Shown piece by piece: positions 16,983-25,827 of a DNA stretch of 64,000 nt. Position 1 is the first letter of the stretch, and each line of letters begins with the position of its first letter. The translations under genes were made by a program, and so were the position numbers. Origin of the DNA: Chryseobacterium gotjawalense. GTDB taxonomy: Bacteria > Bacteroidota > Bacteroidia > Flavobacteriales > Weeksellaceae. The DNA lies in the NCBI RefSeq assembly GCF_030012525.1, contig NZ_CP124855.1, positions 1,984,001 through 2,048,000 on the forward strand. Direction: 5' to 3'. The notes under the pieces were generated by a model. The model saw only the letters and a list, made by a program, of their open reading frames with translations. It was not told the DNA's origin and searched no databases.

Positions 16983-17747
16983 ATGAATTTCTCCTTACAT
17001 CTTCTCGAATATCTAAAAAAACAAGGTAATGTTTCCATTCCTGGTTTTGGAACTTTTTATTTGCACACTATTAACGCTGTGCTGGATCAAGAGGGAAAAA
17101 ACATTTTGCCACCGGGAACAGAAATAGCATTCAAAACAGATATTTCAGAAAACACAAATGACTTCGCGCAATATCTTTCAAAGCAAAAAAACATTCCGCT
17201 CATCGATGCTGAAATCGAAATTAAAAAGCAACTTAATTATTGGAACGCGACACTTCTCAGAGACCAAAAAGTAGAAGTAGATCATTTAGGAACTTTCTTC
17301 TTAGAAGACAGCAAGATGATTTTTTCAGGAAACAGAGCTGAAAATCTGTCTGCCGATTTTTACGGATTAGAAGAAATTAATATTTCAGAAATTAAGAACA
17401 GCACGAAGAAAAATGGCAATCCTTATCAATTAAAAAAATCATTTTTCTGGATTACTCCTTTACTCATCGGTATTTTAGGTTTAACCTATTTCGGAGTTAC
17501 CCAACCAGAAATGATTTTCGGTAAGAAATCTTTTAAAGAGGAGACGACAAAAAAAGAAGCAACGCCCATTAAAATAGATACTGTAAAAAGAGATTCACTT
17601 AAAACAGTTCAAATGGCTGCGGATTCTATAAAAAATGATTCTTTGCAAAAAGCAATTGCTCCTGTAAAAACTCCAGCTAAAAAATGGAGTTCAAAAACCT
17701 ATTCAAACTCTAAATGGAAAAAACCAAAACAGCATCAGAATCGCTAA
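16983..17747 (+). CDS. HU-CCDC81-type domain membrane protein
   Basis: A 254-residue protein starting with the Bacteroidota HU-CCDC81 module: two divergent HU-like domains (about 1-50 with VSIPGFGTFYLHTI, and about 60-125 with VEVDHLGTFFLED). A single transmembrane helix (about 153-172, FFWITPLLIGILGLTYF) and a basic, low-complexity tail to residue 254 follow. In this family the domains usually precede a TM segment and a periplasmic SPOR domain that binds peptidoglycan. No SPOR fold is recognisable here: the tail is only about 80 residues, rich in Lys, Ser and Thr. It might link nucleoid or cytoplasm to the envelope; the function is not established. Start chosen at ATG 16983, since the TTG at 16974 lies in the promoter. 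Confidence 0.8.
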   Translation: MNFSLHLLEYLKKQGNVSIPGFGTFYLHTINAVLDQEGKNILPPGTEIAFKTDISENTNDFAQYLSKQKNIPLIDAEIEIKKQLNYWNATLLRDQKVEVDHLGTFFLEDSKMIFSGNRAENLSADFYGLEEINISEIKNSTKKNGNPYQLKKSFFWITPLLIGILGLTYFGVTQPEMIFGKKSFKEETTKKEATPIKIDTVKRDSLKTVQMAADSIKNDSLQKAIAPVKTPAKKWSSKTYSNSKWKKPKQHQNR

Positions 17748-18226
17748 CCATAATGACCAATATCGTTTTGCCAAACGAAACGAATTCCCTGCGGAATCTT
17801 TTCGGCGGCGAACTTTTAGCAAAAATGGACCGGTGTGCGTCCATCTCTGCGGCGAGACATTGCGAAAGACGTGTGGTAACAGCTTCGGTAAATCACGTCT
17901 CTTTTGACAAACCCATACCAGAAGGTGGAATCGTGGTTTTGGAATCGAAAGTTTCCCGCGCTTTTTCAACTTCCATGGAGATTTATGTGGATGTTTGGCT
18001 GGATGATCCGATCAATCAGAAGAAAATTCATACCAATTCCGGAATTTACACTTTTGTGGCTGTAGATGAATTCAACCGCCCTATTCCCATTCCGAAAATG
18101 ACCCCGGAAACCGAAGAAGAAATTCAAAGATTTGATGCGGCCTTGCGCAGAAAGGAACTTTCCCTAATTCTGTCCGGAAGAATGAAAGCTGCAGATTCTG
18201 TGGAACTTCGGAAACTGTTTGGTTGA
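17714..18226 (+). CDS. Acyl-CoA thioesterase (hotdog fold, YciA/BACH-like)
   Basis: Hydrolyses acyl-CoA to free acid and CoA. The 170-residue hotdog protein has NSLRNLFGGELLAKMDRCAS, in which N and the GG-L-MD helix form the active-site region, and VVTASVNHVSFDKPIPEG in the second strand. A short charged C-terminal helix follows. The ATG at 17714 overlaps the end of the HU-CCDC81 gene by 34 bases. A later ATG (17753) exists, but the segment EKTKTASES before the core is typical of close relatives, so I keep the upstream start. Translational coupling with the preceding gene is likely; the physiological acyl chain is unknown. Confidence 0.88.
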   Translation: MEKTKTASESLTIMTNIVLPNETNSLRNLFGGELLAKMDRCASISAARHCERRVVTASVNHVSFDKPIPEGGIVVLESKVSRAFSTSMEIYVDVWLDDPINQKKIHTNSGIYTFVAVDEFNRPIPIPKMTPETEEEIQRFDAALRRKELSLILSGRMKAADSVELRKLFG

Positions 18227-18330
18227 TAAATACAAATACTTTAACACCAATAAATACGCACAATAGCGTAAACTTAAACAGTGTATTCCGTGTAAATAAT
18301 TTGTGAAATTTCTGTCTAAAACACAAGAAA

Positions 18331-19266
18331 ATGAAAATCCTGCTCCTCGATAAAAACCATCCTTTAATTACAGAACAGCTTTCTGCAAAAGGATTTTTGT
18401 TTGAAGAAGATTTTACATCGGCTTATGAAGATGTTTTAAAAAAAATTGGGCATTACGACGGAATTATTATCCGAAGCAGAATTCCCATTGATCAAAATTT
18501 TCTGGAACATGCAAAAAATCTGAAATTCATTGCCAGAGTCGGTGCCGGAATGGAAAACATCGATGTGGAATTTGCGGAAAAATCAGGGATTCAACTGATC
18601 AGTTCACCGGAAGGAAACCGCGATTCGGTTGCGGAACACGTTTTGGGAATGCTTTTGATTTTAATGCACAGATTATTTATTTCTTCTCTGGAAGTAAAAA
18701 ATGGAATCTGGAAAAGAGAAGAAAACCGCGGTGATGAAATCCTTGGAAAAACAGTCGGTCTTATCGGTTATGGAAATATGGGAAAAGCCGTCGCAAAAAG
18801 GTTTTCAGGATTTGGGTGCAACGTTATATTTCATGATATTTTACCCGATATCGGCGACGAATTTGCAACGCAGGTTTCCTTAGAAACATTAAAAAAAGAA
18901 GCAGACATTCTTAGCACTCACCTTCCGATCACGAAAGAAACCCATTATATCATTGATGAGAAATTCATTTCGGAAATGGCAAAAGATTTCTATTTCATCA
19001 ATACGGCAAGAGGAAAAAATGTAAAAACGAACGATTTAGTAAAAGCTTTAAAATCCGGTAAAGTTAAAGGAGCCGCGCTGGATGTTTTGGAGTTTGAAAA
19101 AGCATCTTTCGAAAATCTGGACACTGAAAACGACGATTTACAGTTTCTGCTCCAATCCGAAAAAGCAATTGTGACGCCTCATATTGCAGGTTGGACGGTT
19201 CAAAGCAAACAAAAACTGGCACAAGTTATTGTAGATAAGATTTTGGCTCAGTTTTCCGGGCATTAA
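18331..19266 (+). CDS. D-isomer 2-hydroxyacid dehydrogenase
   Basis: NAD-dependent dehydrogenase of 311 residues, related to phosphoglycerate dehydrogenase and hydroxypyruvate reductase. The Rossmann motif is GLIGYGNMGKAVAKRF (about 144-159). The catalytic residues are Arg in NTARGKNV (about 227), Glu in DVLEFEK (about 254) and His in TPHIAGW (about 281). There is no ACT domain, so it is not the allosteric SerA form. No serine-pathway genes adjoin it, so the substrate (3-phosphoglycerate, glyoxylate or another 2-keto acid) stays open. A terminator overlaps its stop codon. Confidence 0.87.
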   Translation: MKILLLDKNHPLITEQLSAKGFLFEEDFTSAYEDVLKKIGHYDGIIIRSRIPIDQNFLEHAKNLKFIARVGAGMENIDVEFAEKSGIQLISSPEGNRDSVAEHVLGMLLILMHRLFISSLEVKNGIWKREENRGDEILGKTVGLIGYGNMGKAVAKRFSGFGCNVIFHDILPDIGDEFATQVSLETLKKEADILSTHLPITKETHYIIDEKFISEMAKDFYFINTARGKNVKTNDLVKALKSGKVKGAALDVLEFEKASFENLDTENDDLQFLLQSEKAIVTPHIAGWTVQSKQKLAQVIVDKILAQFSGH

Positions 19267-19296
19267 CAAATCTTTATGACTTCGGTCTTATTTGTT
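19265..19296 (+). terminator. Intrinsic terminator after the hydroxyacid dehydrogenase gene
   Basis: Outer stem AACAAAT/ATTTGTT and inner GAC-TTCG-GTC with a UUCG tetraloop, followed by T4. The first bases overlap the stop codon. Confidence 0.7.
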
Positions 19297-19346
19297 TTTA
19301 CGAAAATCCCCTATATTGCGGAGATTTTTAAGCCAAAACTTTTTTA

Positions 19347-20606
19347 ATGAAATTTTCCAAATCCTTCCTTTTCCTTCTTTTAATTACCCTTGTTTTATTC
19401 TCCTGTAAAAAAGAAAGTTCTGAAGAAGCGCAAATCAAAACCAGTTTACCCAATTACGGAAATGTCGATTTAGACGATGTTTTTACCCGCAAAGACCGTA
19501 AGTTAGAGAACAAAGATTCGATTACTGCTGTACTCAACCGTTACTATAAAAATGTTTGGGAAAAAGGAGATTTGTGGGGCGGATTTATCGTTGCCAAAGG
19601 TGACGAAATTCTGTACGAAAATTACCGCGGTTTTGCTCAGGACAAACACCAGGAACCGATTAACGATACCGTCGCCCTGCATGTTGCTTCGATTTCGAAA
19701 ACGCTTACCGCAATGGCAACCTTAAAATTAGTGGAAGCCGGTAAAATTAAACTGGAGGATCCTTTAACCAAATATTTTCCAAAATTTCCTTATCCGAAAG
19801 TGACCGTTTTCACGCTTTTAAGTCAAAGAAGTGGTTTACCAAAATACGAACACTTCGTTGATAAAATAAAACCGGCACCGGCAGAACTTTCAAAAAAATT
19901 CCTGACCAATCAGGATATTTTAAATATGCTGATTCAATACCAGCCGGAACTTGCAAGGAATACAGATACGGGTTTTATGTATTGTAACACTAATTACGCT
20001 CTGCTGGCTTTAATCATCGAAAAAGTGACCGGAAAAACATTCCCCGAGGCGATGAAACAAATGATATTTCGCCCTTTAAAAATGAAAAACTCGTATATCT
20101 TTCAGGAAAAAGATACTGTAACTGCTGCGAAATCTTTTTATCAAAGAGGTCCAAAAGTTTATCCATACGATCAACTTGATTTAATTTACGGTGACAAAAA
20201 TGTTTACACCACACCAAGAGATTTATTGAATTTTTCAAAAGCCCTTTATTCAAAAGATTTCCTGAGCGCCGATTTAAAAGAAAAAATTTTTGAACCTTAC
20301 AGCAACGAACGTCCCGGAATCAATAATTACGGCTTAGGTTTCCGCATGAAAATATTTAATAATAATGAAAAACTCACCTATCACAACGGCTGGTGGCACG
20401 GAACTAATTCTGTATTTGCCCATTTATTGAAATCCAAAGTGACCATTATCGCAATTGGCAACAAATATTCTACGCGGGTTTATTCGGCATTGGCGCTGTC
20501 TGGGTTGTTTGAAAACCTGCCTTATGAAAAGGAAAAAATCCAGAAAATGCTGAATGAAACCGATACGCTGAAACAGAATCAGGCGAATGACAGCTACAGT
20601 GAATAA
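19347..20606 (+). CDS. Serine hydrolase of the beta-lactamase/PBP class C family, lipoprotein
   Basis: A 419-residue protein with a lipoprotein signal (MKFSKSFLFL...LVLFSC, lipid-modified C20). The penicillin-binding fold has the three class C motifs: S115-I-S-K118 (HVASISKTLT), Y-x-N in MYCNTNYALLAL and HNGWWHG in place of KTG. This suggests a peptidase or esterase rather than a proven antibiotic-inactivating enzyme; HxG is common in the non-beta-lactamase members. It is anchored in the periplasm or outer membrane. The gene overlaps no neighbour and is followed 28 bp later by another envelope lipoprotein gene. Whether it has beta-lactamase activity cannot be read from sequence. Confidence 0.88.
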   Translation: MKFSKSFLFLLLITLVLFSCKKESSEEAQIKTSLPNYGNVDLDDVFTRKDRKLENKDSITAVLNRYYKNVWEKGDLWGGFIVAKGDEILYENYRGFAQDKHQEPINDTVALHVASISKTLTAMATLKLVEAGKIKLEDPLTKYFPKFPYPKVTVFTLLSQRSGLPKYEHFVDKIKPAPAELSKKFLTNQDILNMLIQYQPELARNTDTGFMYCNTNYALLALIIEKVTGKTFPEAMKQMIFRPLKMKNSYIFQEKDTVTAAKSFYQRGPKVYPYDQLDLIYGDKNVYTTPRDLLNFSKALYSKDFLSADLKEKIFEPYSNERPGINNYGLGFRMKIFNNNEKLTYHNGWWHGTNSVFAHLLKSKVTIIAIGNKYSTRVYSALALSGLFENLPYEKEKIQKMLNETDTLKQNQANDSYSE

Positions 20607-20612
20607 ATTTCT

Positions 20613-20620
20613 TAATTTTG
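20613..20620 (+). promoter_or_regulatory. Promoter -7 element of the Ig-like lipoprotein gene
   Basis: TAATTTTG 14 bp before the ATG at 20635, giving a very short leader. Confidence 0.45.
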
Positions 20621-20634
20621 TACAAATTCCTTTC

Positions 20635-22341
20635 ATGAAAAGATTATTCTTTCTGGTTTTCATCAGTCTTCTACTAAACTCCTGCGCAAGAGTCGGCTCG
20701 CCGGTTGGAGGAGCAAAAGACAGCATCCCGCCAAAAGTTACCGGAAGCAATATCGACAGTCCGAGAGTGAATGTCCCACGCGATATCAGGGAACTCAGAA
20801 TCGATTTTGATGAATACATTACCCTGAAAGACATCAACAAACAACTGATTATTTCGCCGCCATTAAAACACATTACCAAAATTCTGCCTTCGGGAATGGC
20901 TAATAAATTTCTGCTGATCAAATGGGCAGATACTTTAAAAGAAAACACCACTTATAACTTCAATTTCGGAAACGCGATTGTGGATAATAATGAAGGAAAT
21001 CCTCTCGGTTATTATAATTTTGCATTTTCTACGGGTTCTAAAATAGACAGTCTTTACATCAGTGGCGAGCTGAAAACCCTCTTTAATGATAAAGATAAAA
21101 AAGCAGAAGAAGGAAGTTTGGTCGTCGGACTTTATCAGGAAAAGGATTCGATGGATTACCGCCAAAAACCTTATTATATCACGAAAGCAGATCCGGACGG
21201 CTACTTTGAACTCAACTATTTAGCACCAGGAAATTACCGGGTTTTAGCTTTTGAAGACAGCAACTCCAATTCAGTATATGATATCGGAAAAGAAAAGGTA
21301 GGTTTCTTAAAAGACAAAATTACTTTAGATAAAAGTATTTCCGGTTTAAAAATCAATCTTTATCCTTCAAAAAAACCATTGAAATATATGGAAATGAAAG
21401 AAGTTCCGGGTGGAGTTTTGATGACTTTCGAAGGACAGCCTGATCATGTGAAAATCATTTCATTAAACGAAAAACTGAAAAATTATAAAGTTACCCATTT
21501 GCCAAAATCAGATTCGGCAATGATTTGGTTTGACGCGGCTGCACAAAACATCGGAATAACGACCAATGAAAATCTGAAATTCAGTTATGATAACGGCGTT
21601 AAAAAAGACAGCGTTTCGCTTTTCTACCATTTAAATACGAAGAATGAAATGTCGATTGCCAATAACCGCGGAAATTTACTTCCTCCTCAACAGGATTTTG
21701 TGATCACTTCTAATTATTTCGCAGATAAAATTCAACCCGAAAAATGGTCGTTGGTTTCTGATAGTATTAAACAGGATTTTACCGCAGAAATCTCTGAAAA
21801 GAATCCTTTTGAAATTCATATTAAATCTAACTTTAAAGAAGGTAAAAAATATTCACTTACCATTCCAAAGGAGACCCTGTCTTCGTTTTATGAAACCATT
21901 AAAAAAACATACCGTTTTGAATTTGAATCTGATAAAATTGAAAACTATGGTGAACTTTCGGTTACTTTAGAAAACGCACCTGAGCAGAAATTCTGGATTC
22001 AACTGATCAATGAAAGCGGAGCAGTTTCCTATTCAAAATACGGAACTGAAAAGCAGATAAATTTCAAGTCGCTGAAACCTGGGAAATACGAACTCCGCAT
22101 TTTAGTTGATGAAAATGAAAATGGTCTTTGGGACGCCGCAGATTTTGCAAAAGACATTTTTGCAGAACCTGTTTATATTTTCGATAAAAAAATAGAGGTG
22201 AGGCCACTTTGGGAAATTCGTGAAACCTGGGATCTTTTAAAAGAAAATACAAAAGATGCTTTAAAAGAAACCACAAAAGACGTTGAAAAGCCAAAGAGTA
22301 TTAAAGCCAAAGAACCTCTAATAATAACAAGCCCGAAATGA
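20635..22341 (+). CDS. Ig-like (Big_5) domain lipoprotein
   Basis: A 568-residue lipoprotein (MKRLFFLVFISLLLNSC). An N-terminal bacterial Ig-like domain follows (about 30-125, with IPPKVTGSNIDSPRVNV, IRELRIDFDEYI and NTTYNFNFGNAIVDNNEG), typical of PF13205. More beta-rich regions resembling SdrD-B or carboxypeptidase regulatory folds (YLAPGNYRVLAFEDSNSN; LKPGKYELRILVDENENGLWD) come next, ending in a Lys/Thr-rich tail. Probably a surface or periplasmic structural protein; the family has no established function. The longer frame from 20587 was rejected because it lacks the signal peptide position and crosses the previous gene's end. Its stop overlaps the next start (ATGA), so the heme-binding gene is co-translated. 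Confidence 0.85.
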   Translation: MKRLFFLVFISLLLNSCARVGSPVGGAKDSIPPKVTGSNIDSPRVNVPRDIRELRIDFDEYITLKDINKQLIISPPLKHITKILPSGMANKFLLIKWADTLKENTTYNFNFGNAIVDNNEGNPLGYYNFAFSTGSKIDSLYISGELKTLFNDKDKKAEEGSLVVGLYQEKDSMDYRQKPYYITKADPDGYFELNYLAPGNYRVLAFEDSNSNSVYDIGKEKVGFLKDKITLDKSISGLKINLYPSKKPLKYMEMKEVPGGVLMTFEGQPDHVKIISLNEKLKNYKVTHLPKSDSAMIWFDAAAQNIGITTNENLKFSYDNGVKKDSVSLFYHLNTKNEMSIANNRGNLLPPQQDFVITSNYFADKIQPEKWSLVSDSIKQDFTAEISEKNPFEIHIKSNFKEGKKYSLTIPKETLSSFYETIKKTYRFEFESDKIENYGELSVTLENAPEQKFWIQLINESGAVSYSKYGTEKQINFKSLKPGKYELRILVDENENGLWDAADFAKDIFAEPVYIFDKKIEVRPLWEIRETWDLLKENTKDALKETTKDVEKPKSIKAKEPLIITSPK

Positions 22342-22796
22342 AAACTTTTTTAAACATCCTTTATTGGTTTCTGATTGTTATCGCATTGATACAGTTTATT
22401 CCGATTGACAGAACCAATAAACCCGTGGATTCAAAAGTAGATTTTGTAAAGGTTTACAACACGCCGAAAAACGTACAGCAACTCCTGAAAACAGCTTGTT
22501 ACGACTGCCACAGCAATGAAACCGTTTATCCTAAATACGCTTATATCGCACCGATTTCCTGGTCTGTAAAACATCATGTGAATGAGGGGAGAACCTATCT
22601 GAATCTTTCTGAATGGGGAAACTTCAACCGGGACTTGAAAAAAGACATGCTTAAAAAAACAGTTAATGCACTGAAAGTGTACAGCATGCCAATGCCTGGT
22701 TATATCGCCCAACATCCGGGAGCAAATCTTAACAAAGCAGAAAGAACACTGCTCATCGATTACTTTGAAAATATTTTAAACACAGAAAATTACTAG
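22338..22796 (+). CDS. Haem-binding domain protein (Haem_bd, c-type)
   Basis: A 152-residue membrane-anchored protein with an N-terminal helix (about 5-19). A single CXXCH heme site, CYDCHSNETVYPKYAYIAP (about residues 55-73), is in the context typical of the Haem_bd family, which contains the further conserved WSVKHHVNEGR. Likely a periplasmic c-type cytochrome in electron transfer or redox sensing. It overlaps the preceding lipoprotein gene by four bases and ends at a bidirectional terminator. Confidence 0.85.
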   Translation: MKTFLNILYWFLIVIALIQFIPIDRTNKPVDSKVDFVKVYNTPKNVQQLLKTACYDCHSNETVYPKYAYIAPISWSVKHHVNEGRTYLNLSEWGNFNRDLKKDMLKKTVNALKVYSMPMPGYIAQHPGANLNKAERTLLIDYFENILNTENY

Positions 22797-22810
22797 ATTT
22801 TCTTTACCGT

Positions 22811-22844
22811 AAAAAGGACTGACGCAATTGCATCAGTCCTTTTT
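22811..22844. terminator. Bidirectional intrinsic terminator
   Basis: AAAAAGGACTGA/TCAGTCCTTTTT, 12-bp arms with a GCAATTGC inner palindrome. It lies between the convergent haem-binding gene (+) and small membrane protein gene (-). Confidence 0.9.
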
Positions 22845-22869
22845 AAATTCCATTTTAAATGAAATCAGC

Positions 22870-23202
22870 TTACTGTTGTCTCGGCGCTCTTGGTCTGCTG
22901 AAAATCGACATTAAAACACCAGCGAAAAGACCAACCGTTTTCATCGCTGCGAACTGCGAATCAGCCGGGATAAAAGCTCCAATGATGCAAAGTCCCGCCG
23001 CAGCGTACATCGGATAGAGAAAGTTTTTGTTGGTTAATGTCGGAGCCTGTACAAAGAAACTTGCACCAATTAAAATGTAAAATAATTTCTGGTATAGAAA
23101 TTCATTGATTTCCGGTGAAAGAAGATTGAAAAATCCGACCAGGATACAAACTAAAGCACCGATCGATAAAATTCCCTGAATGGTTGTTGTATTTGTTTTC
23201 AT
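22870..23202 (-). CDS. Small polytopic membrane protein, unknown function
   Basis: 110 residues with four hydrophobic segments (about 10-26, 40-52, 63-80 and 85-100) and a basic tail ending SRPRAPRQQ. I do not recognise a family. It starts with ATG at 23202, three bases downstream of the stop of the esterase gene (23206), so it is the last gene of a panB-esterase-membrane protein run. Confidence 0.7.
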   Translation of the reverse strand: MKTNTTTIQGILSIGALVCILVGFFNLLSPEINEFLYQKLFYILIGASFFVQAPTLTNKNFLYPMYAAAGLCIIGAFIPADSQFAAMKTVGLFAGVLMSIFSRPRAPRQQ

Positions 23203-23205
23203 TGT

Positions 23206-24054
23206 TTATTTTTTCTGATTAAAAAGCCATTGTGGCATTGCATCTACGAGTTTCGCAGATAATATATTATTATGATATTTGTCTTTGAATTCCCAAAAAA
23301 GAACCTGTCCTTTTTCCTTCATCTCTTCGTAAAATTTTAAATTACTGTGAGGAAAATTATCCGTGTCTAAACTTCCATGAACAAGCCATATCGGTGTTCT
23401 AAAAAGTTTTTCATTATTGTCAAATTGTGAAATTCCCGAAATATTAATTGCTGCCGCAAACAGATCCGGTCTTTTAGAAATCGCATTCGAAGTTGTCGCT
23501 CCGCCCATTGAAAATCCCATCACGTAAATTCGGGACCGGTCGATATTGTTTGAATTTGATAATGAATCGATGGATTTTAAAAGAAGATCCAAATATTCAT
23601 TCGATTCCGAAACAGGAACTCCCAGTTTTTCATCCAGGTGATAATTGGAAGAACGGACTGGAAATTGAGGAGACAAAACAAACGACGGATATCTCTTTCT
23701 GTTTTCCGGCAGCAGCCACATTTTAGACAAAATTCCCATTTGAGATTTGTTGTCGGTACCAATTGCGCCGGAGCCATGAAAAACCACGATCAGCGGATGT
23801 TTTTTTTCCAACTTTATTTTTTCCGGGCTTAGCATTCTGTATTTTAAGGATTCTTTTCCATTGCTGAACTGGCCTTCTTTAAATTCAGAATCATCTAAAC
23901 TTTTAATAAATGAAATTCTACCTATACTTTGGGCTGAATCTTTAGAACCGCGAATTTCTGTCTTTGTTCCAAACTGTGTTTTTTGCGAAATACAGCATTG
24001 AAAAAGGCAGAATAAAATGAGTAAAAAAGCGAACTTAATAACTTTCGTTTTCAT
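23206..24054 (-). CDS. Secreted alpha/beta hydrolase (esterase, dienelactone hydrolase-like)
   Basis: A 282-residue protein with a signal peptide ([15 protein letters not shown], possibly lipid-modified). The alpha/beta-hydrolase core has the oxyanion segment [10 protein letters not shown], nucleophile Ser in [11 protein letters not shown] (about residue 172), acid Asp in [14 protein letters not shown] and His in KYHNNIL. It resembles the PHB-depolymerase/feruloyl-esterase-like group in Bacteroidota; the substrate is unknown. Its start overlaps the end of panB by 20 bases, so it is translated from the same transcript, though a role in pantothenate synthesis is unlikely. Confidence 0.82.
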   Translation of the reverse strand: MKTKVIKFAFLLILFCLFQCCISQKTQFGTKTEIRGSKDSAQSIGRISFIKSLDDSEFKEGQFSNGKESLKYRMLSPEKIKLEKKHPLIVVFHGSGAIGTDNKSQMGILSKMWLLPENRKRYPSFVLSPQFPVRSSNYHLDEKLGVPVSESNEYLDLLLKSIDSLSNSNNIDRSRIYVMGFSMGGATTSNAISKRPDLFAAAINISGISQFDNNEKLFRTPIWLVHGSLDTDNFPHSNLKFYEEMKEKGQVLFWEFKDKYHNNILSAKLVDAMPQWLFNQKK

Positions 24055-24850
24055 TAGGAAAATCCCCGGTTTTTACATCTTTCACAAAACTGGAAACTGC
24101 GCCCGTAATTTCGGTATATAAATCAAGATATCTTCTTAAGAATTTTGGCGAAAAACCCTTGTTCATACCGACCATATCGTGATAAACAAGAACCTGCCCG
24201 TCACATCCTGCGCCTGCTCCGATTCCAATTGTTGGAATTGAAATGCTTTCTGAAACTCTTTTTGCAAGATCAGCCGGAATCTTTTCCAGAACCAACGCAA
24301 AGCAACCTAATTCTTCGAGCAACTTCGCATCGCTCATTAATTTCTCAGCCTCTGCATCTTCTTTTGCTCTCACTTTATACGTTCCAAACTGATAGATCGA
24401 CTGCGGCGTAAGACCCAAATGTCCCATTACAGGAATTCCGGCGTTAATAATTTTAGTAATCGATTCTTCAATTTCTTTTCCCCCTTCAATTTTCACTGAA
24501 TGCGCACCTCCTTCTTTCATCATTCTAACAGCAGATTCCAGGGCTTTCTCAGAATTACTCTGGTAAGAACCAAAAGGCAGATCTGCTACGATCAAAGCAC
24601 GGTCTACGCCACGAACCACACATTGGGTATGATAAATCATCTGATCCATCGTGATGGGAAGTGTTGTTTCATGTCCGGCCATCACGTTGGCTGCAGAATC
24701 TCCGATGAGGATTGCATCAATTCCACCGGCATCCACCATTTTAGCAGTCGTGAAATCGTATGCGGTAAGCATGGTGATCTTCTCTTTGTCGAATTTCATT
24801 TTTCGCAAAGTCTCGGTGGTGATTTTTTTTATTTCTGAATGTACAGACAT
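24035..24850 (-). CDS. panB: 3-methyl-2-oxobutanoate hydroxymethyltransferase
   Basis: First committed step of pantothenate (coenzyme A precursor) synthesis: transfers a hydroxymethyl group from methylene-THF to ketoisovalerate. The 271-residue (beta/alpha)8 protein has the metal/substrate residues in [19 protein letters not shown] (Asp in GDS), KIEGG and [18 protein letters not shown]. Length is normal. panC and panD are not adjacent. The ATG at 24850 sits directly downstream of the repeat-like non-coding stretch 24851-25022. Confidence 0.96.
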   Translation of the reverse strand: MSVHSEIKKITTETLRKMKFDKEKITMLTAYDFTTAKMVDAGGIDAILIGDSAANVMAGHETTLPITMDQMIYHTQCVVRGVDRALIVADLPFGSYQSNSEKALESAVRMMKEGGAHSVKIEGGKEIEESITKIINAGIPVMGHLGLTPQSIYQFGTYKVRAKEDAEAEKLMSDAKLLEELGCFALVLEKIPADLAKRVSESISIPTIGIGAGAGCDGQVLVYHDMVGMNKGFSPKFLRRYLDLYTEITGAVSSFVKDVKTGDFPNENESY

Positions 24851-24859
24851 AATTGTATG

Positions 24860-25022
24860 TGATAATGGGTTGAGGATGAGGTGATGATATGTTAATGTGG
24901 TGATATGATAATGTGACGATGGTTGACCGATACTGAGAGACCGATTTAAAATATTGAAAATAAATTCATTAATATTAATAAAAACAGTTCCTGAATTAAC
25001 TCATCAGCAAATCAAAACATTA
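24860..25022. repeat. GATGA/ATCATC-type dispersed palindromic repeat, copy B
   Basis: Low-complexity region with repeated TGATGATATG, TGGTGATATGATAATG and, at the other end, AATTAACTCATCAGCAAATC; the two ends are roughly inverted. It shares its right-hand sequence with copy A at 14622-14706. It fills the gap between panB and the Crp-family gene, and its right arm may run into the last codons of the latter. Confidence 0.4.
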
Positions 25023-25736
25023 TCAAATGATCACGTGACCCAACCTAATTAGTTTTTCGTGGTTCAGGATTTTGATGTTTCTGCCTTCCACTTCAATGAG
25101 TTTGTCCTGTTTGAACTCAGAAATCAAACGGATTGCGCTTTCAGTTGCAGTTCCGATGATGTTGGCAATTTCTTCTCTTGTTAAAGAAATCTTAATAAAT
25201 CCTTCGGGATCTGTTCCTAATTTCTGTTCTAATAAAAGCAGGATTTCTGCCAGTCTTTCACGAACGGTCTTTTGTGCTAAAAAAGTAACGGTATTGGAGG
25301 ATTCACCTAATTCGAAGGCGATTTTCTGCAGCATAACAAATGAAAACTTTGGCGCTACTTCCAACATTTGAAGAAATAAATCAGACGGTAAAAAAGTCGC
25401 TTCCACTTCGGTCATTGCCTCCGCTTTCGCCTGGAAATCCTCACCACAAAGTAAGGAACGGTAGCCGATCAAATCGCCTTCTTTAATAAATCTAAGAATT
25501 TGATCTTTACCGTAAACTCCCTGTTTAGAAAGCTTTGCAGTTCCTTTATTTAAAAAATAAACTCCGTTTGGGATTTCACCATCTTCGAAAATAATTCCGC
25601 CTTTATTAAATTTTAAAATTTGCTTGGCAGAAATGTATTTTTCATAATCTTCTGCCGGAAGCATTTCTTTGAAAGATTCATCATTAAATAGTTTCTGTAA
25701 GTTCTCTTCGATCAGGGTTTGTTTCTCTAACGACAT
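25023..25736 (-). CDS. Crp/Fnr-family transcriptional regulator
   Basis: A 237-residue regulator. An N-terminal cyclic-nucleotide-binding-like beta-roll (about 30-125; YFLNKGTAKLSK) precedes a C-terminal winged helix (about 150-225; LTREEIANIIGTATESAIRLISEFK). It has only one cysteine in the sensor region (LLCGEDF) and no N-terminal Cys cluster, so it is not a 4Fe-4S FNR; the ligand is unknown. The frame could open at TTG 25787, but a TATTTTTG promoter element lies inside that extension, so the ATG at 25736 is chosen. It is divergent from ccoI, and an FNR-type palindrome precedes ccoS, so it is a candidate regulator of the cbb3 oxidase cluster. Confidence 0.87.
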   Translation of the reverse strand: MSLEKQTLIEENLQKLFNDESFKEMLPAEDYEKYISAKQILKFNKGGIIFEDGEIPNGVYFLNKGTAKLSKQGVYGKDQILRFIKEGDLIGYRSLLCGEDFQAKAEAMTEVEATFLPSDLFLQMLEVAPKFSFVMLQKIAFELGESSNTVTFLAQKTVRERLAEILLLLEQKLGTDPEGFIKISLTREEIANIIGTATESAIRLISEFKQDKLIEVEGRNIKILNHEKLIRLGHVII

Positions 25737-25756
25737 AATTGCATGACATTTATCAG

Positions 25757-25764
25757 CAAAAATA
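25757..25764 (-). promoter_or_regulatory. Promoter -7 element of the Crp/Fnr-family gene
   Basis: TATTTTTG on the reverse strand, 20 bp before the ATG at 25736. It lies inside the alternative longer frame, which it argues against. Confidence 0.5.
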
Positions 25765-25799
25765 GGATATTTAAAACCGTAACACAAATATATTTATCA

Positions 25800-25807
25800 T
25801 AATTTTG
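25800..25807 (+). promoter_or_regulatory. Promoter -7 element of ccoI
   Basis: TAATTTTG 20 bp before the TTG start at 25828. Confidence 0.45.
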
Positions 25808-25827
25808 CCACTTCAACTTTAAATAAA

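Noticed and set aside
19347-20606. Calling the serine hydrolase a beta-lactamase resistance enzyme
   Set aside because: The KTG position is HxG and the family includes many esterases and peptidases; no evidence for antibiotic hydrolysis.
20424-20951. 175-residue reverse frame across the serine hydrolase and lipoprotein genes
   Set aside because: Overlaps two well-supported genes and has no family features.
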